Source: a virus. Taken from it: DNA of 64,000 bases. The stretch spans positions 1 to 64,000 of IMG/VR virus record IMGVR_UViG_3300032224_000679. One strand, given 5' to 3'. The notes beneath the pieces were generated by a model that was not told where the DNA came from, did no database searches, and saw nothing but the letters and a program-made list of their open reading frames with translations. Positions 36,034 to 46,105 of the stretch are shown in pieces; the first letter of the stretch is position 1, and every line of letters starts with the position of its first letter. The position numbers and the translations under genes are program-made.

Positions 36034-39000
36034 ATGGCAAAACTCCTTAGCGGCACAAGAATTTACGGTAACGCAACCGTTGATACGAACTTAATTGTAA
36101 GCGGTACAACTACCAGTACCACCCCATTGACGGGCGCATTAACTGTAGCTGGTGGCGCAGGCGTTGTCGGTAATTTATTTGTTGGCAATATTTTAACAGC
36201 TAGTGCAGGGCTGCAAAATACCCCAATTGGCAATTTGACAGCAAGTTCAGGTCAGTTTACTACAGTAAGTGCTACTGGAAACGTAAACGCCGCGGCATTA
36301 GCCAGCAACGGATCAATCACTGCAATAACAACATTATCAGCATTAGGGGGTGTTCAGAACACACCAATTGGTAACGTTACACCGAGTACAGCACTGTTCA
36401 CTACTGTTGGTGCAAGTGGAAATACTACAGCGTCAGCATTAACAGTTAATAACTCAGCAACCATTGGATCTACATTAGGTGTTGCGGGTACATTAACGGG
36501 TACAACTATCAATGCAGCCACATTTGGTAATTCAAGCGCAGTGTTTACCGGCGCAACCTATACAGCAACTAACTCGTTTAATGGGCCACATAACGGAACA
36601 TTGGGCTCAGCAGGCGGCAATACCGCTATAGTTAGTACTCTAAGTGCAACTGGAAACGTAACAGCAGCCGCAGTAACTAGTAACGGAAGTATAACAGCTA
36701 TTACTTCGTTGAGTGCTTTAGGTGGTATACAAGCGACCCCAATTGGTAATGTCTCACCAAGCACGGCATTGTTCACTAGTGTTGGATCGAGTGGTAACAT
36801 CACAACATCAGCATTAACAGTTAACAACTCAGCTACTATTGGCACAACGCTAAGTGTTGGTGGTATGTTACGTGCATTTGAGATATACGTAAGTCAATCT
36901 GCTGGCGACGAAGGCGGACAGATTAATTTTGCACCAGCACAAACCAACACGTCCGTAGCTGGTAATATTATAATTGATGTATTTCAAAATAAAATTAGAT
37001 TTTTTGAAAGCGGTGGTACCAACCGTGGTGCTTATCTTGATATCACTGGTGCAAATGCTGGTGTGGGTACAAACTTATTATCTGGTGGCGGATCAGGCAC
37101 ACCTGGTGGTACATCGGGGCAAGTACAATATAATTTAGGTAGCACATTTGCTGGCGCTTCTGGATTTACAGTAAGTGGTAGCAATGTGTCAATGACTGCA
37201 TTGACAGTTAATAGTTCTGCGGTCATTGGATCAACATTGGGTGTTGTCGGAAATATTGTGGCAGATATTATTGCAGCCACAAATAATGGTAACGGAACTA
37301 ATTTTAAAGTTGGTGATGATACTTGGATTGGCGATATCAACATAGCCAACACATTTCGTGTAACAGGACAACAAGATGGTACACAAGGGTATATTGTATT
37401 TGGTAATAGCAATGCATTAAGTCTTGGTAGATCTGGTACAGGTGCGTTAACTTATCAAGGTGCATTTACATCTTTAGGCGGAGTACAAGCGACGCCAATT
37501 GGCAATGCTACTGCAAGTACTGGTCAATTTACTACATTAAGTGCTACTGGTAATGTGACTGGGGCTGGACTAACAAGTAACACAAGCATAACCGCAATTA
37601 CTACACTAAATGCATTAGGTGGGTTACAAGCAACCCCAATTGGTAACGTAACACCAAGCACTGCTTTATTCACATCAGTTGTATCAAGCGGAAACATCAC
37701 AGCCGCCGCAGTAACAAGTAACGGATCGATTACCGCAGTTACCTCATTGTCTGCATTAGGTGGTTTACAAGCAACACCAATTGGTAATGTTACTGCAAGT
37801 ACAGGTCAATTTACTACAATATCAGCAACAGGTAATGTCACCGGATCTGCATTAACTAGTAACGGATCAATTACTGCAATTACTACATTAAGTTCGTTGG
37901 GCGGTATTCAGAACACACCAATCGGTAACTTAACACCGAGTACTGCTATTTTCACTAGTGAAAGCGTTAGCGGAAATAGCACAGTTAATTCTTTAACTGT
38001 TAACAACTCAGCTACTATTGGTTCTACCTTAGGTGTAGTGGGCAATATCACAGCTGGTAATATATCAACATCTGGTCCCAGCGGTAACATAACTGGCGCA
38101 AATATAATATCAGCTAATTCATTTGTGGCCGCAGTATCATTTAATGGACCACATAACGGAACACTAGGATCAGCTGGGGGTAATACAGCAATAGTCAGTA
38201 CGCTAAGTGCTACTGGTAACGCTACTGTTAATGCATTAACAGTCAATAACTCAGCGACAATTGGTACAACCTTAGGTGTAACAGGTAACATAAAAACTGG
38301 CGGAATATTAACGGATGGATATTATTATGCCAACGGATCGCCCTTCGCTGGTGGCGGCGGGTCGAGTTTTACTTCCGTTGCGGTACCAAGCCAATCTTCA
38401 TTACTGCCATCATTTAATCCAGTATTAACTTTAGCTAATTTACCAGGTTTGGTGTTTACTACAACACAATCAAACAGCACCATAACAATGGGAATGACTG
38501 GCGGAACGTTTGCTACCCCATCAGATTTTGGATTAGAAACAGGGTCAGTAACATACAGCCAAGATTTGGGTAGCATTACTGGTGCGGTAACGGAATCAGT
38601 AAATTTAAGTAAATTGGCAGTAGACGGAGTAGTTCCTGGTTCTAGCATAGTAGCAAACTCAATCACAGGCTCTACAATACAGTCAAATACCAATATTACT
38701 ACAACTGGTAACGTAACTACTGGTGCAATTTACACTGATAATTTCTTGTTTGCCAATGGTACTCCGTTGGCTAGTGCTATATTCCCGGTAGATACCATAT
38801 ATGAATTGGATGATATTTCCAATTACACAGATGGTCGATCAAATTCATTTAAGCTAACATACAATCAAGCAAATGTAACAATTAATAGTCCATTCAATTT
38901 ATTGGTTACTGTAAATGGTTTGACACAACCAGCATTTGATTTCAATCTTTACAACTCATATGGCGCACTTTGGGGCAGTTATGTATTGGGAAGTTACAAA

Positions 39001-39153
39001 GGTTATACTATAGATTCAACCAGCGGAAACATCAAATTCGCCAATACGCCGCCAATCAATTCACAAATTATGATGCGAACTGTGGTTGGCGCACCTGCAG
39101 CCACTACCAAACAATACCCTTTCAAAGCAGTAGATATACTGCTGGGCTTCTAA
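36034..39153 (+). CDS. Tail fibre D, 1039 aa
   Basis: The short N-terminus (MAKLLSGTRIYGNATVDTNL) differs from fibres A-C, so it probably docks at another site. The shaft carries the same 47-residue modules, and a small non-repeat insert (residues about 280-360, AGDEGGQINFAP and KIRFFESGG). The C-terminal 130 residues (YELDDISNYTDGRSNSFKLTY, LLVTVNGLTQPAF, ending KAVDILLGF) form a distinct end domain of a kind common on phage appendages. No ribosome binding site precedes the ATG. The late promoter core is 6 bases away, predicting a nearly leaderless mRNA. Confidence 0.82.
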   Translation: MAKLLSGTRIYGNATVDTNLIVSGTTTSTTPLTGALTVAGGAGVVGNLFVGNILTASAGLQNTPIGNLTASSGQFTTVSATGNVNAAALASNGSITAITTLSALGGVQNTPIGNVTPSTALFTTVGASGNTTASALTVNNSATIGSTLGVAGTLTGTTINAATFGNSSAVFTGATYTATNSFNGPHNGTLGSAGGNTAIVSTLSATGNVTAAAVTSNGSITAITSLSALGGIQATPIGNVSPSTALFTSVGSSGNITTSALTVNNSATIGTTLSVGGMLRAFEIYVSQSAGDEGGQINFAPAQTNTSVAGNIIIDVFQNKIRFFESGGTNRGAYLDITGANAGVGTNLLSGGGSGTPGGTSGQVQYNLGSTFAGASGFTVSGSNVSMTALTVNSSAVIGSTLGVVGNIVADIIAATNNGNGTNFKVGDDTWIGDINIANTFRVTGQQDGTQGYIVFGNSNALSLGRSGTGALTYQGAFTSLGGVQATPIGNATASTGQFTTLSATGNVTGAGLTSNTSITAITTLNALGGLQATPIGNVTPSTALFTSVVSSGNITAAAVTSNGSITAVTSLSALGGLQATPIGNVTASTGQFTTISATGNVTGSALTSNGSITAITTLSSLGGIQNTPIGNLTPSTAIFTSESVSGNSTVNSLTVNNSATIGSTLGVVGNITAGNISTSGPSGNITGANIISANSFVAAVSFNGPHNGTLGSAGGNTAIVSTLSATGNATVNALTVNNSATIGTTLGVTGNIKTGGILTDGYYYANGSPFAGGGGSSFTSVAVPSQSSLLPSFNPVLTLANLPGLVFTTTQSNSTITMGMTGGTFATPSDFGLETGSVTYSQDLGSITGAVTESVNLSKLAVDGVVPGSSIVANSITGSTIQSNTNITTTGNVTTGAIYTDNFLFANGTPLASAIFPVDTIYELDDISNYTDGRSNSFKLTYNQANVTINSPFNLLVTVNGLTQPAFDFNLYNSYGALWGSYVLGSYKGYTIDSTSGNIKFANTPPINSQIMMRTVVGAPAATTKQYPFKAVDILLGF

Positions 39154-39161
39154 CTGAAACG

Positions 39162-39168
39162 ATAAATA
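39162..39168 (+). promoter_or_regulatory. T4-type late promoter (ATAAATA)
   Basis: Exact ATAAATA 29 bases before the ATG at 39198. A GGAG ribosome binding site lies in the leader at about 39184. Confidence 0.6.
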
Positions 39169-39197
39169 TTATGAAATATTCCCGGAGAATTCATTAA

Positions 39198-42100
39198 ATG
39201 GCAAGAAAAGCAATATTAGACACATATTATGTCTTTACACCCTCAACAAGAACTATTGTAATCCCGCGAGCCATCCCACGTGAACGACTAGTTTTAATTA
39301 CTGATGTAACAACTAATCAAGTTATTTTTAACTTCAGTGATTCAACCTTGTCGGCTACATCGTACACTATAACAAACGATGGATTGGGTAATGCAAACAC
39401 AACTATTGTTCTAGCATACAATACTACAAATTTATCGGCCACTGATAAGTTGCAGATTCTAATAGATGAATATGCAGAATCAATGAAGCCCAATGAAGAA
39501 TACACTGATCCAGTTAACAAGTTCAGAGTCTCAACACCGCAGGCTTTGATTGACACTGACTTTGAATATGGCACACAGTCAACAAAATGGGAAAGTCTTT
39601 CCCTTTTAAACAATATTCCTTTTGCTTATTATAATCTAAATAATCCTATTACTATCACAAACGTTTCTGCAACCAACGGGTCCAGAAATGTTGTGGTTGC
39701 AACAACAACACCACCCGCTGGCGGTGTTCCAGTATATATACAAGATACAAATTGGTCAGGTGCAGATGGATTATATATTGTTGATTCTAATATTGCCAGT
39801 ACAAGTTTTTCTTACACAGCCCGTGTAGCTTACACTGGTGCAACAGGCACTATTTACAATGCTGCACAAACTGCCGTATATCAAGGTAATATTTTTAGTA
39901 ATGCTAATATTGGTATTTCTACAGTAGTTGCAAATGGAACCAATGCTTCCAATGTTCAAATTACTACTTCAGTACCGCACGGTCTAAGCATAGGTAATGA
40001 AGTTGCAGTGGTAGGAACTTCAGCCACAACATTCTCCCCTAACGGATCATGGATTGTATCAACTATTTCTAACTCTACAGCTTTCTCTGTTTATACTACT
40101 AGTGCTCCCACTGGATCTATAACAGCTCCTACAGGAGCTAACGTATATGTTAGACCGCAAGGACAAACAATACACAGGGCATTTGACGGCGGCGTACAAT
40201 TTAGTACATTTGCTGCCAGCCACAATCATCAAATGGTTCGACAAACACGTAGATATTTCCGCTATCAGTCTGGTAAAGGTATACAAATGAGTACTGGTAG
40301 TATTTTAAAACCTAACTTTAATGTGGACTCGATAACCAGTTCAGGTACCACAGTGACCGTAGTTACAAAAATTCAGCATAATATAAACATGGGCGCTACA
40401 ATACAAATTAGTGGATGTAACGAAACAGCTTACAATGGTACATTCAGTGTTACTGCTGTACTAGATGCTTATAGATTTACGTATACAACACTATCAACCC
40501 CAACGGCGGCCCAAGCTAGTGGAAACTATGTTTTAGCTGTTACTGGATGGTACGGCGCTAGTACCCGTGTTGGTATGTTTGATAGCCAAAACGGTATTTT
40601 CTTTGAATTTGACGGACAAAGTTTATTTGCAGTAAGACGTAGTTCAACCTATCAACTCAGTGGATTTATCGCAGCTACTCCAGGTAGTAGCACTATAACT
40701 GGGATAAGCATAAACGGCGTCACCACAGCTTTTAGTAAACAGTTACAACCTAATGACTTCGTTGTAATTAGAGGTATGAGTTATCGTGTTCTTAATATTG
40801 CTAGCGATACATCTCTCACTGTTACTCCTGCATACAGAGGATCTGTGGCAGTTACTCAGGGTGTAATGAGTAAGACCATTGACTACAAAATTCCAAGTAA
40901 TTTATGGAATATTGATCGTTGTGACGGAACTGGCCCCAGTGGATTTTCAGTAGATCTTACTAAGATGGAAATGTTTTATTTAGATTATAGTTGGTATGGT
41001 GCTGGTTTTATTCGTTGGGGTTTCAGAGGTCCTGACGGTAACGTTATTTACTGCCATAAACTTGTCAACAATAATGTAAACTACGAAGCGTATATGCGTT
41101 CAGGCAACTTACCTGGTCGTTATGAAACAAATACATTTAGTAAGTCTGCAATACTTACTAAAGACATGGGTTCTGCAAATACCGTTGCATACCTATCAGA
41201 TACAATGAATTGGCCTCCAATTGGAACTTTAGTAATTCGAAATGCCAATCAAGTTGAGTATGTGAACTATACAGCAAAATCTCAAGATGCGCTGTTACCG
41301 TTTACATTAACGTCGGGTAATACTGTAGTTACTGGCACAAATACAACAGGTATTGTTGCAGGTATGTTTGTTATGGGCAACGGCATACCAACCGGATCTA
41401 CGGTACAGAGTGTAGTTGCAGGAACATCAGTGACGTTAAGTCAACCTGTTACAATTACTGGATTACAAACACTAACGTTTAATCCTCAACTTGTTAATCT
41501 AACTAGAGCACAACCTGGCGGCAACTTGACATTTACTACTACGGCAAATAGTATAACTGCTACTGGGTCAGTGACTAGTGGTGTGCAAATTGGACAATAT
41601 ATTATTGGAACAGGAATACAACCAGGAACTCAAGTGAATGCGTTTGTAACTAATACTAGTATTACAATGAACCAAGCTGCCACAGCTAGCGGAACAGTAA
41701 CATTAACATTTGCCCCGATGGGTAATACAACAGCACAAACATTTAGTTATAGTGCAACTGCTCCTACTGCTGTAGAATTACAAGCACCACAATTTGCAGC
41801 CACCATCAGTCATTGGGGTACATCAGTTATTATGGACGGACGCTTTGATGATGATAAATCTTTCGTGTTTACACAGGGTCAAACGTCTTCAACAGTTATT
41901 GCTCCTGGTGTAAGAAATGTGCTACAAAGTTTCCGTATTGCACCATCGGTGAGTAATGGTGTTACATCAGCTACACTAGGTAGCAGGGAACTTATTAATC
42001 GTATGCAGATGGTTTTGCGTCAGATGGACTTGTACTCAAATGGTAGCTTCTTGGTACAGTTGGTACTTAACGGAGTGGTTGGCAACACAGCCAGCGGTAC

Positions 42101-42422
42101 TAATGCTACATGGCTCAGTGTAGGCGGTTCGAGTTTAGCGCAATATATTAATCATGGAACTAACGTTGGTATTAATGGCGGCGAAACAATTTTCGGCTTC
42201 TTCTTAAATTCATCAGCTGGTGCTTCAACATTCGGTGCATCACAGCAAGACTTGATATTAGTTCGAGACATGGGTACTAGTATTTTAAGTGGAGGATCCA
42301 CAGTGGCCAACTTGAATATATACCCAGATGGTCCTGACCAAGTTCACACTGTTGTACAAAACTTAGGAACATCGAATGCCAACGTTTTTGCTCGTATGAG
42401 TTGGACAGAAGCACAAGCGTAA
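39198..42422 (+). CDS. Large baseplate/fibre-associated virion protein, 1074 aa
   Basis: Non-repetitive structural protein with a beta-rich modular build. The N-terminal domain (YYVFTPSTRTIVIPRAIPRE) is followed by EYTDPVNKFRVSTPQALIDT and ESLSLLNNIPFAYYN, phrases typical of a big virion protein conserved in aquatic T4-like phages. Several Ig-like segments follow (TTSVPHGLSIGNEVAVVG). A globular middle has WYGAGFIRWGFRGPDG near residue 600. Two copies of a small beta domain (GMFVMGNGIPTGSTV and GQYIIGTGIQPGTQV, about residues 700-830) are related to insertions in the neck proteins. It probably belongs to the baseplate periphery or connects the fibres. The exact T4 counterpart cannot be named. 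Confidence 0.7.
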   Translation: MARKAILDTYYVFTPSTRTIVIPRAIPRERLVLITDVTTNQVIFNFSDSTLSATSYTITNDGLGNANTTIVLAYNTTNLSATDKLQILIDEYAESMKPNEEYTDPVNKFRVSTPQALIDTDFEYGTQSTKWESLSLLNNIPFAYYNLNNPITITNVSATNGSRNVVVATTTPPAGGVPVYIQDTNWSGADGLYIVDSNIASTSFSYTARVAYTGATGTIYNAAQTAVYQGNIFSNANIGISTVVANGTNASNVQITTSVPHGLSIGNEVAVVGTSATTFSPNGSWIVSTISNSTAFSVYTTSAPTGSITAPTGANVYVRPQGQTIHRAFDGGVQFSTFAASHNHQMVRQTRRYFRYQSGKGIQMSTGSILKPNFNVDSITSSGTTVTVVTKIQHNINMGATIQISGCNETAYNGTFSVTAVLDAYRFTYTTLSTPTAAQASGNYVLAVTGWYGASTRVGMFDSQNGIFFEFDGQSLFAVRRSSTYQLSGFIAATPGSSTITGISINGVTTAFSKQLQPNDFVVIRGMSYRVLNIASDTSLTVTPAYRGSVAVTQGVMSKTIDYKIPSNLWNIDRCDGTGPSGFSVDLTKMEMFYLDYSWYGAGFIRWGFRGPDGNVIYCHKLVNNNVNYEAYMRSGNLPGRYETNTFSKSAILTKDMGSANTVAYLSDTMNWPPIGTLVIRNANQVEYVNYTAKSQDALLPFTLTSGNTVVTGTNTTGIVAGMFVMGNGIPTGSTVQSVVAGTSVTLSQPVTITGLQTLTFNPQLVNLTRAQPGGNLTFTTTANSITATGSVTSGVQIGQYIIGTGIQPGTQVNAFVTNTSITMNQAATASGTVTLTFAPMGNTTAQTFSYSATAPTAVELQAPQFAATISHWGTSVIMDGRFDDDKSFVFTQGQTSSTVIAPGVRNVLQSFRIAPSVSNGVTSATLGSRELINRMQMVLRQMDLYSNGSFLVQLVLNGVVGNTASGTNATWLSVGGSSLAQYINHGTNVGINGGETIFGFFLNSSAGASTFGASQQDLILVRDMGTSILSGGSTVANLNIYPDGPDQVHTVVQNLGTSNANVFARMSWTEAQA

Positions 42423-42450
42423 TTGACAGTAATATAGGATAATAATAAAA

Positions 42451-43881
42451 ATGGCAACCCAAATACAGTTTAGACGTGGAACAACAGCAGAAAACAATGC
42501 CTTTACTGGTGCCTTGGCTGAAATTACTGTAGATACTACTCTGAGTGTGGTAAGGGTACATGATGGATCCACTGTTGGTGGGTTTCAACTAGTTGGTGCA
42601 AATTCAGCACAAAACTTAAACAATAAAACTTTTGGTACCACAACATTTAGTCCTAACATATCTGTATTACAGAGTTTGTTTGTTGGTAGTACAGCCAACA
42701 CCACAACCTATTCTAATCCTACATTAGTTATTAAAGCAGCAAATACTAGTTCATCGTCTTACATTCAAGCTGCCATGGTCAATAGCACCAGCAGTGGTGC
42801 AAGTCGATGGATCGCTTATGCAGACAACGGAACAGATTTAAGTGGATGGACTGCAATTGGAACAACTGGTTCTACATTTGCCAATGCTAGTTATACTATA
42901 ATTGGAAAAACTGACGGATTTGTATTTTCAAATGGAATATCAGGTTATGGCGGCAACTTAGTTATTGCCACTGGCGTGGGTGGCGGAGCCAACAGCGATA
43001 TTATTTTTGGTGCAAATGGATTTACTTCAACAGATGAAAAATTTAGATATGTAAGTAGTACTAATTCTCTGAAACCATATGGTAACTTGGCTATGAGCTT
43101 AGGAACTACTACTAATTGGTATGGTAACCTCTATTCTGGTAATGCTAGTATTAGCACATTGACAGCAGGAACTTTCTCGGTAAGTAACTTTAATGTTGCT
43201 GGTCCTATTACATTGAACAGTAGTGGTAATGCTTCTGCAATTATTAATGGCGGAGCGAACGGCGTCGGTAACATTGGATCAAGTATTGCACAATTTAATA
43301 CAATCTATGCCACAGCCGCACAATTAACCGGCAATTTAACTTTTGGAAATATCGTTGGTAATGCCAATATTACTGGCTCAATAGTAATTGGATCCACCAA
43401 CAATGCCACAGTAATAGTTAACGCTGGTACGAGCGGCTCAGGTAATATTGGTGCAACTGGAGCTACTTTTAACACTGTATTTGCTAAAGCGACAACTGCA
43501 CAATACGCTGACTTGGCAGAATACTATTCTAGTGATAATGTATATCCTCCAGGAACAGTGGTTGATTTTGGCGGCACTGCTGAAGTCACACTAAGCACAA
43601 AAGATATGAGTACAAAGGTAGCAGGTGTAATTTCTACCGAACCTGGATTTTTAATGAACTCAGTATGGGATGGTGGCGGCAAGGTAGTGGCAGTGGCATT
43701 AACAGGTCGTGTACCTTGCTTGGTTACAGGTAATATTTCTGCAGGGGATATGGTAGTCAGTGCTGGAAACGGATATGCTAGAGCAGAATCTAATCCTAAA
43801 TTGGGTAGTGTAATTGGTAAAGCACTGTCTAACTTTACTGGCAACCGCGGTGTAATCGAAGTAGTTGTTGGAAGACTTTAA
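42451..43881 (+). CDS. Fibre with Mtd-like N-terminus and self-processing-type C-terminus
   Basis: 476 residues. The start (MATQIQFRRGTTAENNAFTG, then GALAEITVDTTLSVVRVHDG) matches the N-terminal domain type of the major tropism determinant and other trimeric fibres. The middle is a short beta shaft with fibre-like phrases (GNLTFGNIVGNANITGS). The C-terminus from about residue 350 (YADLAEYYSSDNVYPPGTVV, VAGVISTEP, ALTGRVPC, GVIEVVVGRL) is a domain widely found at fibre ends and related to intramolecular-chaperone/peptidase G2-type domains that assist trimer folding. Whether it cuts itself cannot be told. Its stop overlaps the stop of the opposite-strand Nudix gene. Confidence 0.75.
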   Translation: MATQIQFRRGTTAENNAFTGALAEITVDTTLSVVRVHDGSTVGGFQLVGANSAQNLNNKTFGTTTFSPNISVLQSLFVGSTANTTTYSNPTLVIKAANTSSSSYIQAAMVNSTSSGASRWIAYADNGTDLSGWTAIGTTGSTFANASYTIIGKTDGFVFSNGISGYGGNLVIATGVGGGANSDIIFGANGFTSTDEKFRYVSSTNSLKPYGNLAMSLGTTTNWYGNLYSGNASISTLTAGTFSVSNFNVAGPITLNSSGNASAIINGGANGVGNIGSSIAQFNTIYATAAQLTGNLTFGNIVGNANITGSIVIGSTNNATVIVNAGTSGSGNIGATGATFNTVFAKATTAQYADLAEYYSSDNVYPPGTVVDFGGTAEVTLSTKDMSTKVAGVISTEPGFLMNSVWDGGGKVVAVALTGRVPCLVTGNISAGDMVVSAGNGYARAESNPKLGSVIGKALSNFTGNRGVIEVVVGRL

Positions 43882-44312
43882 TCTAATAGAGATTCCAAAG
43901 TCTTTAACTTATCTTTACTTGCTTTAATTTTAATAGTTCTATAAACACCTGGGTGTAATGGCTTGGGGTGATCTTCTAATGGTACCCAGCAATATCCACG
44001 GTGTTCGTCATTTAGCACAGGTACAAATTCTTCTTCTACTTTAACTAAAAATGTATGATAAACAAATTTACCATTATCACTGGTAAATTGTTCAACGGGA
44101 ACATATTTTGCATCTTTGATTATGCCGCCCAGTTCTTCTTGTATCTCTCGCTCTAGTCCCTGTTGTACAGTCTCATTGAGTTCAATTTTTCCGCCAACAA
44201 GCCCCCAAGTATTTGAGTAGCGCCCATTGCTTCGTAATAAAAAAAGATATCTGTTAGTGGTGGTGCAATATATCATCGCACCGCATCCAGATTTTATATG
44301 ATTAGTTGCCAT
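43878..44312 (-). CDS. Nudix hydrolase
   Basis: 144-residue Nudix pyrophosphohydrolase. The complete Nudix box is present: G41, E47, R55-E56, E59-E60 and G62 in the order GX5EX7REUXEEXG, so the metal-binding and catalytic residues are intact. Such enzymes hydrolyse nucleoside diphosphates linked to another group; T4 also carries one (NudE). The particular substrate is not readable. The start overlaps the end of the gp15 gene by 19 bases, so it is the last gene of the minus-strand neck operon. Its last bases overlap the 476-aa fibre gene on the other strand by 4. Confidence 0.9.
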   Translation of the reverse strand: MATNHIKSGCGAMIYCTTTNRYLFLLRSNGRYSNTWGLVGGKIELNETVQQGLEREIQEELGGIIKDAKYVPVEQFTSDNGKFVYHTFLVKVEEEFVPVLNDEHRGYCWVPLEDHPKPLHPGVYRTIKIKASKDKLKTLESLLD

Positions 44313-46105
44313 TGTCCTGCAGGATAATATCCTTCGTAACTCTTAGCCCAACTTACACCATCCCATCGATATTGTGTGCCAGTAGTCATATTAGTCACGT
44401 AGTTAACTCCGGGAGTGCTGGAAGCAATAAATGCTCTATACCAGTGCTGACCGTTGTATTGAATTATATCATTAGCATACGCTTCTAATCGAGTTCCGTC
44501 AATACCTAACCAGTTATAAACTGAAGCATTTGCACCAATGTCAGCTGAATAGTAGTCATTGACTAAAAGATATCTAGTGCTGTCCACTAGTTTTTGTAAG
44601 TCTTTATTGGGTCTTGAACTTATGGGATCAATAATAGCATTAACTGGAGCAATAGTATTAACTGGCAGTGTATCAATGTCGGGACTATACAATAACACAG
44701 TGTCGTCTATTGGGTTGTAAGCAACAGTGCCAACAACTTCATTGCCATCTGCTAGTTCAAGTTTAACTTGACTACTGCCATTTACAAGATTTCCGTAAAC
44801 GTTGATTAAATCTCTCCATGGCTCTTCTGCACCGTATTTGTGTGTGGTTGCAGTGAATACAATCTTAGCATTAGCTGGTGCAGTAACAATGTTACTGGTT
44901 ACAATAGAATGTCCAGAAGTAGAAATAACTCTGGTGTTACTTGCTGTGATTGTTTGGAGATAACTGTAACCCACATTACTGATATTACCAGTCAAATTAC
45001 TGGATACAGTAACACTGGTATTACTGGCAACGTTAGTGACATACCCTAAATCGTATGCATTATAAAACATCAATGTACCAATACTCAAATCAGATAAAAA
45101 TGTTGTTCCATTTCCTGTAATAACATTGCTGTTGATATTTCCAGTGATAGTCCCGGCACCAGTAAAATCTAAACCAGAAACTAACATACCAGGCTCGACA
45201 CCATCTGCATTGTCTAGTGTAAAGTTAGTGGCAGCAGTTACATTGGCAGCTAGAGTTTTTACAATTTGTTGCCCAAACTCATCTACAACACCAGAATTAT
45301 ACTTGACTAGTCTCAACGTATTTTCAAATAAGATTACACCGTATTGTAATGGAGTAAACTGCTGTCTACTTAATAAGTTTGCTTCGTTATAAATTGCTTC
45401 ATCTATGTTACCGTCGGCATCAAAAATACTAGCAACAATCTTTTGTATAACACCCAATTTTTTAACAAGTGCAGGACTACTGACAAAAATTGGTAATTCA
45501 AAAGTTAATGTAGCAACGTCAATGGGACTGTCAGCACCAACAGGCACAGTCCTCGAGCTCCATTGTACACTGGTTAATAGAACATAAGTTAAACTAGTCC
45601 AATCAATGTAGTTGTCTGTGCTTTGAATTTCCAATGCTGGATTGAATAATGTGCAAAGTTGTTCCAACAACTGTAATTTTTGTTCAGTGTTACTGGTCCA
45701 AATATCTAACTTCAATGTTAGTTTATAAGGCACAGGCATTAATCGTTCAACTGTAAAAGTATCACCTTGTTGAGTACTGTAATCGCCAGTTTCTGGATCG
45801 TAGTATCGCTCACGCAGGTTTAATTTTCCAACATAAGTAGGATTTTGTACACGAGCTCTATCGTAGTCCATACCACCAATATACACAGCCATAGCAGGCA
45901 CAGCGTTAAGCATGTTTTCACTGTTTTGTTTTATGATAGTTGCAGCTTGTCTACTACTATCACCATAGATGACAGGTACACGTTGTAGGGCAGTTACGCC
46001 ATTTCTATCGCGCCCAAACTCAACTTGGAAATTAGATACCATACGAATAAACTGTATGATGTATCGTCTAATTTGTTGGTCATAAAAAAACTGTTGAAGT
46101 GCCAT
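44294..46105 (-). CDS. 15: Tail sheath stabiliser / completion protein gp15, extended
   Basis: The N-terminal 250 residues fit the T4 gp15 family: FFYDQQIRRYIIQFIRM at the start, VPVIYGDSSRQAATI, then PVPYKLTLKLDIWTSNTEQ and a C-terminal strand TLTFELPIFVSS. gp15 forms the ring closing the tail end that joins the neck. T4 gp15 has about 272 residues; this one has 603. The extra part holds small beta domains (about residues 285-410, GMLVSGLDFTGAG and SVTVSSNLTG) and a terminal aromatic domain ending WDGVSWAKSYEGYYPAGQW. These are likely surface decorations of the neck. The start shares one base with the gp14 stop. Confidence 0.85.
   Translation of the reverse strand: MALQQFFYDQQIRRYIIQFIRMVSNFQVEFGRDRNGVTALQRVPVIYGDSSRQAATIIKQNSENMLNAVPAMAVYIGGMDYDRARVQNPTYVGKLNLRERYYDPETGDYSTQQGDTFTVERLMPVPYKLTLKLDIWTSNTEQKLQLLEQLCTLFNPALEIQSTDNYIDWTSLTYVLLTSVQWSSRTVPVGADSPIDVATLTFELPIFVSSPALVKKLGVIQKIVASIFDADGNIDEAIYNEANLLSRQQFTPLQYGVILFENTLRLVKYNSGVVDEFGQQIVKTLAANVTAATNFTLDNADGVEPGMLVSGLDFTGAGTITGNINSNVITGNGTTFLSDLSIGTLMFYNAYDLGYVTNVASNTSVTVSSNLTGNISNVGYSYLQTITASNTRVISTSGHSIVTSNIVTAPANAKIVFTATTHKYGAEEPWRDLINVYGNLVNGSSQVKLELADGNEVVGTVAYNPIDDTVLLYSPDIDTLPVNTIAPVNAIIDPISSRPNKDLQKLVDSTRYLLVNDYYSADIGANASVYNWLGIDGTRLEAYANDIIQYNGQHWYRAFIASSTPGVNYVTNMTTGTQYRWDGVSWAKSYEGYYPAGQWQLII

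Larger units (their letters stand above)
16793..39153 (+). repeat. Fibre repeat tract (about 22 kb)
   Basis: Over a third of the window encodes fibre shafts with recurring modules (GGIQATPIGNVT, ALTVNNSATIGTTLGV, NSFNGPHNGTLGSAGGNTAIV). Segments are shared between genes at high DNA similarity, for example the DPIIELNT domain at about 21350-21660, 25960-26275 and 33340-33660. The composition biases also create many long meaningless reading frames on the opposite strand. Confidence 0.85.

Noticed and set aside
24000-38300. CRISPR-like regular repeats
   Set aside because: The period is 141 bp, fully coding and in frame, with no spacers or leader; these are fibre repeats.
39171-39197. Eight-codon upstream ORF (MKYSRRIH) as a leader peptide
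   Set aside because: Its ATG is only 2 bases after the late promoter core, before the expected RNA start, so it would not be in the late transcript.
42451-43881. Diversity-generating retroelement because of the Mtd-like N-terminus
   Set aside because: No reverse transcriptase gene or template/variable repeat pair is visible in the window.
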